A stretch of 19,373 bases of DNA, taken from assembly GCA_045589955.1 (NCBI GenBank), contig JAZNQD010000028.1, positions 1 to 19,373 on the forward strand. The letters run 5' to 3'. The stretch is from CAJGCS01 sp045589955 (GTDB lineage: Bacteria; Bacillota_I; Bacilli_A; ML615J-28; CAG-313). The notes under the pieces are model-generated. The model made no database searches, was not told where the DNA came from, and saw nothing but the letters and a program-made list of their open reading frames with translations. The translations under genes and the position numbers were made by a program. Below are positions 1 through 7,255 of this stretch, piece after piece. Positions within the stretch are counted from its first letter, which is position 1; the number at the start of each line of letters is the position of its first letter.

Positions 1-408
1 GTATTTCTTGACGGAGATTGGTGTTGGGATGCAAGTCCGTTCCAAGTAACCGATGAAACAAAAGCAATGGTGATGAATAATATTTGTTACTTGCTCAATA
101 ATTTTCTAAAGTGTTCTGCATACGATAATATCATTTTTTGTTGGGTGATGCACGAGCAGAGTATTATCGATTTCATACTTAAAAAGCTTGATGCACAGAA
201 CTGTGATGTGAAATGCGTCTCACTTGTAGCGGATGAAAAGACTCTGTGCGAAAGATTATCAATGGATGTAGAAAGAGGTGTTCGCTCTGAAGATGTAATT
301 GAGCGAAGCATAGCAAGAATACCGATGTATCAAGCATTGGGTACCATTAAAATTGATACCAACGCCAAAAATGTGGCTACGATTGCCAATGAGATAAAAC
401 TGTTGTAA
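1..408 (+). CDS. P-loop (AAA/shikimate-kinase-like) nucleotide kinase, 3' part
   Basis: The frame is open from base 1 and ends in TAA at 406-408, giving 135 residues with no start in the window. The visible part begins VFLDGDWCW, followed by a helical core containing FCWVMHEQSIIDFIL and then DEKTLCERLSMDVERG, which resembles the arginine-bearing lid region of small P-loop kinases. The end (IKIDTNAKNVATIANEI) matches the closing strand and helix typical of predicted AAA/kinase proteins of about 180 residues. The Walker A segment would lie upstream of the window, so the kinase role is family inference and the substrate is unknown. Base composition looks richer in G and C than the genes that follow, which could mean recent acquisition. 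It is separated from metG by a strong terminator and is functionally unrelated to its neighbours. Confidence 0.72.
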   Translation, partial: VFLDGDWCWDASPFQVTDETKAMVMNNICYLLNNFLKCSAYDNIIFCWVMHEQSIIDFILKKLDAQNCDVKCVSLVADEKTLCERLSMDVERGVRSEDVIERSIARIPMYQALGTIKIDTNAKNVATIANEIKLL

Positions 409-444
409 TACCGTCAAATTCCGATTTATCGAACAAAATAACCG

Positions 445-478
445 AACCCCGACAGATGTCGGGGTTATTTATTTGTTT
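445..478 (+). terminator. Rho-independent terminator after the kinase-like gene
   Basis: A perfect 10-bp inverted repeat, AACCCCGACA (445-454) and TGTCGGGGTT (457-466), folds into a GC-rich hairpin with a four-base loop once the innermost pairs open. A T-rich tail follows (TTATTTATTTGTTT). It ends transcription of the partial gene at the left edge. Confidence 0.9.
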
Positions 479-566
479 ACAGCGGAGCAATTATTAAACA
501 ATCGTACATAATTCTCCGTTAATTTTGCACGCCGTTGATATAATTGTTTTTTTCTTGTCATCTTTT

Positions 567-595
567 TTGATAAAATAATGTAGGTGTGATATAAT
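567..595 (+). promoter_or_regulatory. Extended -10 sigma-A-type promoter for metG
   Basis: The -35 box is TTGATA (567-572). After exactly 17 bp comes TATAAT (590-595), preceded by TGA (587-589), an extended -10 TGN. The start point would be near 602, leaving about 33 nt of leader with the ribosome site AAGAGGTGG at 623-631. There is no room for a T-box or S-box riboswitch. Confidence 0.85.
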
Positions 596-634
596 AATCA
601 ATGATTATATGTATAAAACTCTAAGAGGTGGATT

Positions 635-2596
635 ATGGAAAAGAAAAAGACTTATATTACAACACCAATTTACTATGCTAGTGGAGCTCCAATGTTAGGC
701 AACAGTTATACTACTGTTGCTTGTGATGCTCTTGCAAGATATTCTCGTCTTATTGGCCAAGATACATACTACTTAACAGGTATGGATGAACACGGACAAA
801 AGATTGAAGATTCTGCAACTAAAGTTGGACTTGATCCTAAAAGCTATGTTGATAAAGTTGCAAGTGAAACAAAAGAACTATGGAAAAATATGAAGATTAC
901 TAATGATGGTTTTATTCGTACAACTGATGAACACCATGTAAAAGTAGTTCAAGATATTTTTGAAAAATTACTTGCTCAAGGCGATATTTATTTAGGCGAA
1001 TATTCTGGTAATTATTGCGTGTCTTGTGAAACTTTCTTTACAAAAACACAACTTGGTGAAGGAGATACTTGCCCAGATTGTGGTAAACCAACAACTACAG
1101 TTACTGAAGAAAGTTATTTCTTAAACTTAAAGAAATATGAAAAAAGACTATTAGACTATATCGAAGCTAATCCAGATTGTATTGTTCCTAAAACAAGACT
1201 TAATGAAGTTGTATCTTTCATCAAAAGTGGTTTAGAAGATCTATGCGTTAGTAGAACAACTCTTAAATGGGGAATTCAAATTAAATCTAATCCTAAACAT
1301 GTTATTTACGTTTGGATTGATGCTCTTGCAAATTATTTAACAGCTCTTGGTTATGGAACAGAAGATGATTCTTTATATCAAAAATACTGGCAAGATAACA
1401 AAAAAATCTACCAAGTGATTGGTAAAGATATTTTAAGATTCCATGCAATCTACTGGCCAATTATGTTAATGGCTTTAGATATTCCTCTAAACTTTAAATT
1501 ATACGTTCATGGATGGATTTTAAACCGCGATGGCAAAATGTCAAAATCACGTGGAAATAGCGTTTATCCAATGGATTTAGTAAATCGTTATGGAATTGAC
1601 TCTGTTAGATATTATTTAACAAAAGAATTACCACTTGGTAATGATGGTTTATTTGGCTATGAAAGATTCTGTGAAAGATATAACACTGAACTTGCCAACG
1701 ATCTTGGTAACCTTTTAAGTAGAACAGTTGCAATGGTTGAAAAATATTTTGGTGGTGTTATTCCAAGTCCTTGTACAAAAACCGCTTTTGATGATGATTT
1801 ATTAAATGTTGCAAATACTAGTATCAAAGAAACGCTTGAAAACTTTGAAGGATTTAATCTTCAAGATGCCATTGAATCTACATGGAAATTAATTAGACGT
1901 GCTAATAAATATATTGATGAAACTGCCCCATGGACTCTTGCAAAAGATGAAGCTAAAGCAGGCGAATTAAAAACGGTAATGTACAATTTAGTTGAATCAC
2001 TTCGCATTATTGCCAATTTAGTTGCTCCTTATTTAGTAGAAAGTGCCCCTAAGATGTATGAAGCTTTAGGCTTAACTGAAGAATTATCATTAGTTAATCT
2101 TAAGTTTGGTAAAGAATATAATGATATTAAAGTTAACAAAACTGAACCTTTATTTAAACGTTTAGATGTTAAAGCTGAAGTTGAATATTTTGAAAAAATT
2201 ACTGAAGAAAATATGAAAAAAGCAGCTTTAAAAAATGCACCTCTTAAAGTAGAAGAACCTAAAAAAGAAGTTCTTGAACATATTTCTATTGATGATTTTG
2301 CAAAGGTTAAACTTCAAGTTGGCGAAATTATCGATTCTAAACGTCATGAAAATGCAGATAAGTTATTAGTATCACAAATTAAAATTGGTGATGAAGTTCG
2401 TCAAATTGTTTCAGGTATTGCTAAATACTATGATCCAAAAGATATTATTGGTAAAAAAGTAATTGTTGTTACAAACTTAAAACCAGTAAAAATTCGTGGT
2501 GTTGAATCAAATGGTATGGTTCTTTGTGCATCAAATGAAGACGACTTAGAACTTATTAATGTACTAAATCTACCATCAGGAAGTATTGTAAAATAA
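635..2596 (+). CDS. metG: Methionyl-tRNA synthetase, class I, with C-terminal tRNA-binding domain
   Basis: Charges tRNA-Met with methionine in the cytoplasm. The Rossmann core starts with TTPIYYASG at residues 9-17. A zinc knuckle has four cysteines (C128, C131, C146, C149). KMSKS lies at 301-305 and the anticodon-binding helices follow. Residues 554-653 form the Trbp111-like OB-fold tRNA-binding domain (DFAKVKLQVGEI, then ADKLLVSQIKIG), which usually mediates dimerisation. At 653 residues it is the normal length for the long Firmicute form. The ATG sits 3 nt after AAGAGGTGG, though the GAGG core is better spaced. One oddity: the HIGH signature reads MLGN at 20-23, so both histidines are replaced. 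The stop is one base from the next start, so the antiporter gene is probably translationally coupled. Confidence 0.97.
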   Translation: MEKKKTYITTPIYYASGAPMLGNSYTTVACDALARYSRLIGQDTYYLTGMDEHGQKIEDSATKVGLDPKSYVDKVASETKELWKNMKITNDGFIRTTDEHHVKVVQDIFEKLLAQGDIYLGEYSGNYCVSCETFFTKTQLGEGDTCPDCGKPTTTVTEESYFLNLKKYEKRLLDYIEANPDCIVPKTRLNEVVSFIKSGLEDLCVSRTTLKWGIQIKSNPKHVIYVWIDALANYLTALGYGTEDDSLYQKYWQDNKKIYQVIGKDILRFHAIYWPIMLMALDIPLNFKLYVHGWILNRDGKMSKSRGNSVYPMDLVNRYGIDSVRYYLTKELPLGNDGLFGYERFCERYNTELANDLGNLLSRTVAMVEKYFGGVIPSPCTKTAFDDDLLNVANTSIKETLENFEGFNLQDAIESTWKLIRRANKYIDETAPWTLAKDEAKAGELKTVMYNLVESLRIIANLVAPYLVESAPKMYEALGLTEELSLVNLKFGKEYNDIKVNKTEPLFKRLDVKAEVEYFEKITEENMKKAALKNAPLKVEEPKKEVLEHISIDDFAKVKLQVGEIIDSKRHENADKLLVSQIKIGDEVRQIVSGIAKYYDPKDIIGKKVIVVTNLKPVKIRGVESNGMVLCASNEDDLELINVLNLPSGSIVK

Positions 2597-2597
2597 T

Positions 2598-3872
2598 ATG
2601 TTTCTTACTGTTCATTATGCATTCGACTGGTCAATGCTTTGGCCGCTAGTCTTATTAATCGGCTTCGGTGCATTGATACCAGTAATCCTTTCAATTTTTA
2701 AACTAAAGTTTATTCCTGATTTTGTAATTGAAATTATACTAGGGATAGTTATAGCTCATATTCCTCAAGTTCGTGATTTGTTTTTAACAAAAGCTCATGA
2801 AGGTTTTGAGTTTAATCCAATCTTTTCGGGAATATATGTTATTGGAATGGCTGTCTTATTGTTTTTAAGCGGTCTTGATACTGATTTCAGTGTTTTAAAA
2901 CCAATCTTTAAAAAAGATAAAAAGACATTAAATCCTTTTCCAATTGCTTGGATTTGTGTTGGTGGCGTTTTACTAGTTAGTTTTGGCCTAAGTTTTGTTT
3001 TTGCCAAATATTTAAGTAATGCTTATTTAGGTATTCCCCTTTTAACTATTGCTTTATCTAGTACTTTTGCATCACTTGTTATTCCCCTTTTTCACTCAGA
3101 AAACTTACATAATACAACCATTGGTAAAATTCTATGTACTTATGCAACAATATCAGAATTCTTATCAATCCTTTGTATTAGTGTAATCATGGTTATTGAA
3201 AATGGTGGAAAAAACTTATGGTTAGTAATTATTTTAATTGCCATATTGAGCTTAACGATTATATTTAAAAAATATTTTAATTTAAAATCCTTAAGCGATA
3301 AAATGGAAGGAATCGTATTTTTAGGAATTCGCTTAATTGTCTTTGTGTTCCTTGCTTGTGTTATTTTGTCTGCTCAAACAGGTGCTGAATTTATTTTAGG
3401 AGCCTTCTTGGCCGGAATGATAATTAAAACTACGAAAATATCACATAAGTCAAGTGAAATATTTGAAGCAATCGGCTATGGGATCTTTATACCTGTCTTT
3501 TATATTTTAGTAGGTATTAATGTCGGTACGACTTTAGACTTCTTAAAAATTGATACGCTTATCTTAATCTTTATTTTATTTATTGCGCTTGTTGCAACAA
3601 AATTACCATTTATGCTACTTTATAAATGGTATCCTTCAAAAACAGTTATTCCAACAATGTTTATCGCATCAAGCACAATAATTGTTAGTTTAGCTTGTGA
3701 ACATTTAGGCATTTTTGATAAAACATTTGTTAATGCTTTGATTCTTGCAAGTGCTCTTACATGCATTGTTCCACCAATTATATTCTTGTTAAATAAGAAG
3801 TACGGAACGAGTCGCATCAAATATGATGATATTATTATTGATCCTCATGATATAGTAAAAAATAAAAAATAG
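2598..3872 (+). CDS. Kef-type (CPA2) cation:proton antiporter membrane subunit
   Basis: A 424-residue polytopic membrane protein with about twelve hydrophobic segments, of the Na+/H+ exchanger (CPA2) family. Recognisable family stretches are the early FIPDFVIEIILGIVIAHIP, LFLSGLDTDFSVLK, GAEFILGAFLAGMIIK and IPVFYILVGINVGTTLDFL. It probably exchanges K+ or Na+ for protons across the plasma membrane. There is no C-terminal TrkA-N/RCK nucleotide-binding domain; the protein ends in a short charged tail (NKK). The ATG is one base after the metG stop. The nearest purine-rich site, AGGAAG (2578-2583), is rather distant at 14 nt, so reinitiation after metG is likely. A start at Met13 (2634) is possible but has no better ribosome site. 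The ion specificity cannot be read from the sequence. Confidence 0.88.
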   Translation: MFLTVHYAFDWSMLWPLVLLIGFGALIPVILSIFKLKFIPDFVIEIILGIVIAHIPQVRDLFLTKAHEGFEFNPIFSGIYVIGMAVLLFLSGLDTDFSVLKPIFKKDKKTLNPFPIAWICVGGVLLVSFGLSFVFAKYLSNAYLGIPLLTIALSSTFASLVIPLFHSENLHNTTIGKILCTYATISEFLSILCISVIMVIENGGKNLWLVIILIAILSLTIIFKKYFNLKSLSDKMEGIVFLGIRLIVFVFLACVILSAQTGAEFILGAFLAGMIIKTTKISHKSSEIFEAIGYGIFIPVFYILVGINVGTTLDFLKIDTLILIFILFIALVATKLPFMLLYKWYPSKTVIPTMFIASSTIIVSLACEHLGIFDKTFVNALILASALTCIVPPIIFLLNKKYGTSRIKYDDIIIDPHDIVKNKK

Positions 3873-3893
3873 ATGTAATAATTAGGAGAATTT

Positions 3894-5000
3894 ATGAGTG
3901 TAGATGCTAAATCAAAACCAAGTGGTTTTTCTACGACTTTAAAAACTATCAAACCATATGTTATGGTTATTATTGGCACAATAATTTACAGCTTTGGGAT
4001 TAGCTGGGTGCTTCAATTAATTGGTATTGTATCAAGTGGTATTACAGGGATATCACAATTAATAGTAGGTGTTATTGGAAAATATGTTGAAGGAGCCCAT
4101 CAAGCGGATCGTTATACCGGTTTTTTAATCTTACTGATTAACATTCCTTTGATTGCTTTTGGCTGGCGTGGCGTAAGTAAAAAATTTGCTATTTTGACAA
4201 CAGTTTCTGTTGTTTTCCAATTCATCTTTGTTACTTTATTAAATACATTTACACTTAGCCCTTTAGTATTTTTCCTTGGTGGAGGAAAAGAAGTTCTGCT
4301 TGGTGAAGGTGAAGAAGCCTTTAAATTTGTCTATGGTATAGCAGCTGATGGAAATGGGGCTGTTATGAACGGCCTAATTGATGTTATTAAGAGTGGAAGA
4401 TTAGAAATCTTCTGGGATATAGATCAAATTAGTGCTATTAAAACAGGCTTTGCTCAAAACGTTGGCATTGGTGAAAAAGTACTGCTAGCATTTGTGGGCG
4501 GTTTGGTTACTGGTTTTGGTCTTGCATTTGCTCTTAAAAATGGTGGTTCTACTGGTGGTATGGATATTATTTCTAACTACTTAGCTAAAGCTAAACGAAT
4601 CAACTTTACTAAACTTTCATCAATTGTTGACAGCTCAATTATTGGTTTAAGCGCATTGCTAAGTGTTGAAGGTATGTTACTAGCGATTATTCGTATTGTT
4701 GTTTCAATCAAAACAATTGATCAATTATATGCGAGCTATAAAATTACTCGCTTAGAAATTATTACAACAAAAGCTAAAGAAATAAGTACTGAATTAATGA
4801 GTAAATTTACTCACAGTGTTACATATCATGAAGCAATTGGTGCTTATACAAATTCACAACGTCAAGTTATGATGGTTTGTGTTTCTAAATATGAAGTTGA
4901 AGAATATATTAATATTATTAAACGAATTGACCCAGATGCCTTTATCGTAACCGCAAAAGTAAAGGTACTAAGATCAAATTTCGTTCAAAGATCAATGTAA
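3894..5000 (+). CDS. YitT-family membrane protein (DUF161 plus C-terminal DUF2179)
   Basis: The N-terminal half contains the YitT membrane repeats: IGTIIYSFGISWVL, GIVSSGITGISQLIVG and, in the second half, NGGSTGGMDIISNYLAK, the family glycine/STGG signature. Residues from about 285 to the end (EIITTKAKEISTELM, then YTNSQRQVMMVCV) form the soluble DUF2179 domain. At 368 residues it is well above the usual 280-290. The excess is a polar insert at about residues 121-192 between the third and fourth membrane segments. The cellular role of the family is unknown. ATTAGGAGAA gives a good ribosome site 6-7 nt before the ATG. It lies 21 nt after the antiporter and is presumably the last gene of the metG operon, since a strong hairpin follows at once. 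Confidence 0.87.
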   Translation: MSVDAKSKPSGFSTTLKTIKPYVMVIIGTIIYSFGISWVLQLIGIVSSGITGISQLIVGVIGKYVEGAHQADRYTGFLILLINIPLIAFGWRGVSKKFAILTTVSVVFQFIFVTLLNTFTLSPLVFFLGGGKEVLLGEGEEAFKFVYGIAADGNGAVMNGLIDVIKSGRLEIFWDIDQISAIKTGFAQNVGIGEKVLLAFVGGLVTGFGLAFALKNGGSTGGMDIISNYLAKAKRINFTKLSSIVDSSIIGLSALLSVEGMLLAIIRIVVSIKTIDQLYASYKITRLEIITTKAKEISTELMSKFTHSVTYHEAIGAYTNSQRQVMMVCVSKYEVEEYINIIKRIDPDAFIVTAKVKVLRSNFVQRSM

Positions 5001-5005
5001 ACACT

Positions 5006-5038
5006 AAAAGCCATAATGTTATATTATGGCTTTTATTA
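5006..5038 (+). terminator. Rho-independent terminator between the YitT gene and murI
   Basis: A perfect 12-bp inverted repeat, AAAAGCCATAAT (5006-5017) and ATTATGGCTTTT (5023-5034), with a 5-nt loop and a T-rich right arm running into TTATTATAAT. The murI ribosome site starts only five bases later, so murI is either expressed by readthrough or has a promoter hidden here. A TATAAT lies at 5037-5042, but no convincing -35 is placed upstream of it. Confidence 0.85.
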
Positions 5039-5054
5039 TAATAAGGAGGTAAAA

Positions 5055-5837
5055 ATGAATAATAAACCAATTGGTGTATTTGACTCTGGTATTGGCGGAT
5101 TTACTGTCCTTGAGAAACTATATGAGCTTATGCCTAATGAAAATTATCTTTATCTTTCTGATAGCCTAAATTCTCCTTATGGAGTAAAAAGGGAAGAAGA
5201 AGTTGAAAAGATTGTTGTGAATAATGCTAAAGCATTAGAAAAAGCCGGATGCAAAATGATTATTGTTGCTTGTAATACTGCTTCTTTATTTGTTAAAAGC
5301 ATGCAAAAATCAGTGAATATTCCAGTTATTAGCGTTATTGAACCGACGTGTAAATTTGCATGCAATAACTCCAAAAATGCAAAAATTGGCGTAATTGCGA
5401 CTGATTTAACGATTAAAAAAGGAAGATATCAAACTTTAATAAAAGAAGAAAATAAAGAAGTGTATCCGGTTCCTTGTAGTGAGTTTGTTAATCATATTGA
5501 AAATAACTTAGATAATCATGATGATGGATTAAACTTGGTAAAAGAAAAACTAAAACAATTACAAGGTACAAATATTGATACATTAATTTATGGTTGTACT
5601 CATTTTAGCTTGTTAGAAAAAGAAATTAAAGAGGTGCTAGGTGATATTAAATATGTTGATTGTGGTGGCGCAACATCATTTTATACAAAGAAAGTGCTTC
5701 AAGAACTAAGCTTAGAAACATCTAGTAAATGTATGGGAACAATCACTGTTTTTGACTCACTTAATATTAAAAAACTTAAAAAGAAAATATCTTGGTTTAA
5801 ATACAAGTGTTTATTTAAAGGCGAAAAGTTAAAATAA
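5055..5837 (+). CDS. murI: Glutamate racemase
   Basis: Interconverts L- and D-glutamate, supplying D-Glu for peptidoglycan stem peptides, which suggests the cell makes a wall. Signatures: GVFDSGIGGFTVLEKL (residues 7-22) with the acidic Asp10 and Ser11, SPYG at 40-43, and the two catalytic cysteines C73 in VACNTAS and C181 in GCTHF. ATDLTIKKGRY (115-125) is also typical. I use the ATG at 5055, giving 260 residues, the family norm. It has AAGGAGG at 5043-5049 with ideal spacing. The upstream in-frame ATG at 5016 lies inside the terminator hairpin and would add thirteen unlike residues. The gene stands alone between a terminator and the rplM promoter. Confidence 0.95.
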   Translation: MNNKPIGVFDSGIGGFTVLEKLYELMPNENYLYLSDSLNSPYGVKREEEVEKIVVNNAKALEKAGCKMIIVACNTASLFVKSMQKSVNIPVISVIEPTCKFACNNSKNAKIGVIATDLTIKKGRYQTLIKEENKEVYPVPCSEFVNHIENNLDNHDDGLNLVKEKLKQLQGTNIDTLIYGCTHFSLLEKEIKEVLGDIKYVDCGGATSFYTKKVLQELSLETSSKCMGTITVFDSLNIKKLKKKISWFKYKCLFKGEKLK

Positions 5838-5840
5838 CGT

Positions 5841-5865
5841 TAGGAAAAAATTGCTAAACAAAAAA
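5841..5865 (+). repeat. Intergenic repeat element, copy 1 (upstream of rplM)
   Basis: Begins TAGGAAAAAATTG and runs on as CTAAACAAAAAA. It matches 12833-12857, upstream of rplK, at 24 of 25 positions, the single difference being C versus A at the fourteenth base. It starts three bases after the murI stop and 75 bp upstream of the rplM -35 box. Function unknown. Confidence 0.7.
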
Positions 5866-5915
5866 CATCTAATAAAAGAGTTTAAAAGTTAATTAGAAAA
5901 AATGGAGTTATATTT

Positions 5916-5944
5916 TTGACTTTTTAAAAGTATTAGTGTATAAT
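5916..5944 (+). promoter_or_regulatory. Sigma-A-type promoter for rplM-rpsI
   Basis: TTGACT (5916-5921), a 17-bp spacer, then perfect TATAAT (5939-5944). An A/T-rich tract lies directly upstream and could act as an UP element. Transcription would start near 5951 and give a leader of about 74 nt. Confidence 0.9.
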
Positions 5945-5950
5945 ATATGC

Positions 5951-6010
5951 GATACATTATTGTCGAAAGACACCCACAAACTTAAGCCCTTCAAGGTAAA
6001 TTATTTATAT
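5951..6010 (+). promoter_or_regulatory. Candidate ribosomal protein L13 leader
   Basis: The 5' UTR of rplM-rpsI carries a short hairpin, TGTC-GAAA-GACA (5961-5972), a GNRA-type tetraloop. It is followed by a C-rich segment, ACCCACAAACTTAAGCCC, and CTTCAAGGT, which could pair with ACC at 5972-5974. Low-GC Firmicutes are known to have an autoregulatory L13 leader in this position. Position and hairpin agree, but I could not score it against the family model. Confidence 0.5.
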
Positions 6011-6024
6011 GGAGGAAAATTAAA

Positions 6025-6471
6025 ATGCGTTCAACTTATATGCAAACAACAGAAAACGCTCGCGAAAATCGTAAATGGTACGTTATTGATGCAACTGATC
6101 TTGTTTTAGGTCGTTTATCAGTAGCAGTAGCAACTGTATTAAAAGGAAAACATAAACCTACATATACACCTCATATCGATGGTGGTGACTATGTAGTAGT
6201 AGTTAATGCAGAAAAAGTTGCCTTAACAGGTAACAAATGGTCTGATAAAAAATATTACAGACATTCACAATATGCAGGTGGTTTAAAAACTCGTACTGCA
6301 AAAGAAATGCTTGAAAAGCAACCACAAAAAATTGTCGAATATGCAATTAGAGGTATGTTACCAAAAGGTCCACAAGGTGATAACATGTATCGCCGTCTTT
6401 ATGTGTATGTTGGTCCAGAACACGAACAACAAGCACAACAACCTCAACCATTGCCATTAGAAGTTAAATAG
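6025..6471 (+). CDS. rplM: 50S ribosomal protein L13
   Basis: An early-assembly protein of the large subunit that binds 23S rRNA. The start MRSTYMQ resembles the usual Firmicute MRTTYMA. Then come RKWYVIDA, LGRLSVAVATVLKGKHKPTY, and the conserved KMA-like region with AIRGMLPKGPQG and MYRRLYVYVGPEH. The body is standard length, but the C-terminus carries a Gln/Pro-rich tail (EQQAQQPQPLPLEVK), slightly longer than usual. GGAGG at 6011-6015 lies 9 nt before the ATG. It is followed after 15 nt by rpsI, the universal L13-S9 pair, under one promoter and a candidate autoregulatory leader. Confidence 0.97.
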   Translation: MRSTYMQTTENARENRKWYVIDATDLVLGRLSVAVATVLKGKHKPTYTPHIDGGDYVVVVNAEKVALTGNKWSDKKYYRHSQYAGGLKTRTAKEMLEKQPQKIVEYAIRGMLPKGPQGDNMYRRLYVYVGPEHEQQAQQPQPLPLEVK

Positions 6472-6486
6472 GAGGATGCCTAGATT

Positions 6487-6879
6487 ATGGAAAAAGCAGT
6501 TTATCAAGCTACAGGCCGTCGTAAAAGCTCTGTTGCCCGCGTACGTTTAGTTGCAGGTAATGGTAAAATTTTAGTTAATGGTCGTAATTTTGCTGAATAC
6601 ATCACTTCTGCAGCAACACGCTTAGACGTTTTACAACCACTTAATTTAACAGAAACAAGCACTCAATATGATGTTCTTGTAAATGTTAATGGTGGCGGTA
6701 CAACTGGTCAAGCAGGTGCTATGCGTTTAGGTATTGCTCGTGCATTACTATTAGTTAATCCTGAATTCCGTGCTACTTTAAAAAGAGCTGGTTTACTTAC
6801 TCGTGACCCTCGTGCTACAGAACGTAAGAAATACGGTCTTAAAAAAGCTCGTCGCGCACCACAATTTTCAAAACGTTAA
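6487..6879 (+). CDS. rpsI: 30S ribosomal protein S9
   Basis: A small-subunit head protein whose C-terminal tail reaches the P-site tRNA. 130 residues, the standard length. Motifs are YQATGRRKSSVARVRLV near the N-terminus, VNVNGGGTTGQAGAMRLGIARALL in the centre and the terminal basic KKARRAPQFSKR, ending in the conserved Lys-Arg. The ribosome site GGAGG (6471-6475) overlaps the last base of the rplM stop codon, so translation of the two is probably coupled. A strong terminator follows, making rplM-rpsI a closed two-gene operon. Confidence 0.98.
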   Translation: MEKAVYQATGRRKSSVARVRLVAGNGKILVNGRNFAEYITSAATRLDVLQPLNLTETSTQYDVLVNVNGGGTTGQAGAMRLGIARALLLVNPEFRATLKRAGLLTRDPRATERKKYGLKKARRAPQFSKR

Positions 6880-6940
6880 TTGTATTTTGTATACGCTTAA
6901 AATTAAGCTTTTTCAGGGCTTAATTATGCTTATGTTTAAT

Positions 6941-6972
6941 TAAGACCACACATTGTTGTGGTCTTATTTTTA
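6941..6972 (+). terminator. Rho-independent terminator of rplM-rpsI
   Basis: TAAGACCACA (6941-6950) pairs with TGTGGTCTTA (6957-6966) across a six-base loop, followed by TTTTTAA. An overlapping weaker inverted repeat, CTTAATTA (6919-6926) with TAATTAAG (6937-6944), shares four bases with the left arm and could compete with it. Confidence 0.93.
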
Positions 6973-7036
6973 ATCAAAAACGATAAAATATTATAAATGT
7001 TTCATCGATTAATGTCGATTTAACAAAGGAGTATGT

Positions 7037-7237
7037 ATGACAAAAGAAACAAAAAAGTTTATCCTTGGTGTTACATTATTTGTTAGTGGTTTAATTACTT
7101 CAGGTCTAAACTTAATTTCCAATTCAATTGTTCTATTACAAGAAGGTAATAATGCGATTCCTCTTACAATGTTTATTGTTGCTTTAGGGGCTACAATTGC
7201 TGGACTTGTAATGATGATTAAAAATTTAAAAAAATAA
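7037..7237 (+). CDS. Small two-helix membrane protein, function unknown
   Basis: A 66-residue protein with two hydrophobic segments, at roughly residues 8-30 (FILGVTLFVSGLITSGLNLI) and 41-60 (IPLTMFIVALGATIAGLVMM), joined by a short polar turn (LLQEGNNA) and flanked by lysines. I do not recognise a family. The coding assignment rests on a good ribosome site (AAAGGAG at 7025-7031), composition like its neighbours and the tight arrangement: it ends 18 nt before cysS, whose ribosome site follows directly. A weak promoter (TTTAAT near 6969, TATAAA at 6992-6997) may overlap the tail of the rpsI terminator. It may share the cysS transcript. Confidence 0.65.
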   Translation: MTKETKKFILGVTLFVSGLITSGLNLISNSIVLLQEGNNAIPLTMFIVALGATIAGLVMMIKNLKK

Positions 7238-7255
7238 TAATTTAGGAGGCAGACA

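Noticed and set aside
409..634. T-box or S-box riboswitch upstream of metG (and T-box upstream of cysS)
   Set aside because: The transcribed metG leader is only about 33 nt, and cysS has 18 nt of spacer. No T-box motif such as GGGTGGNACC is present.
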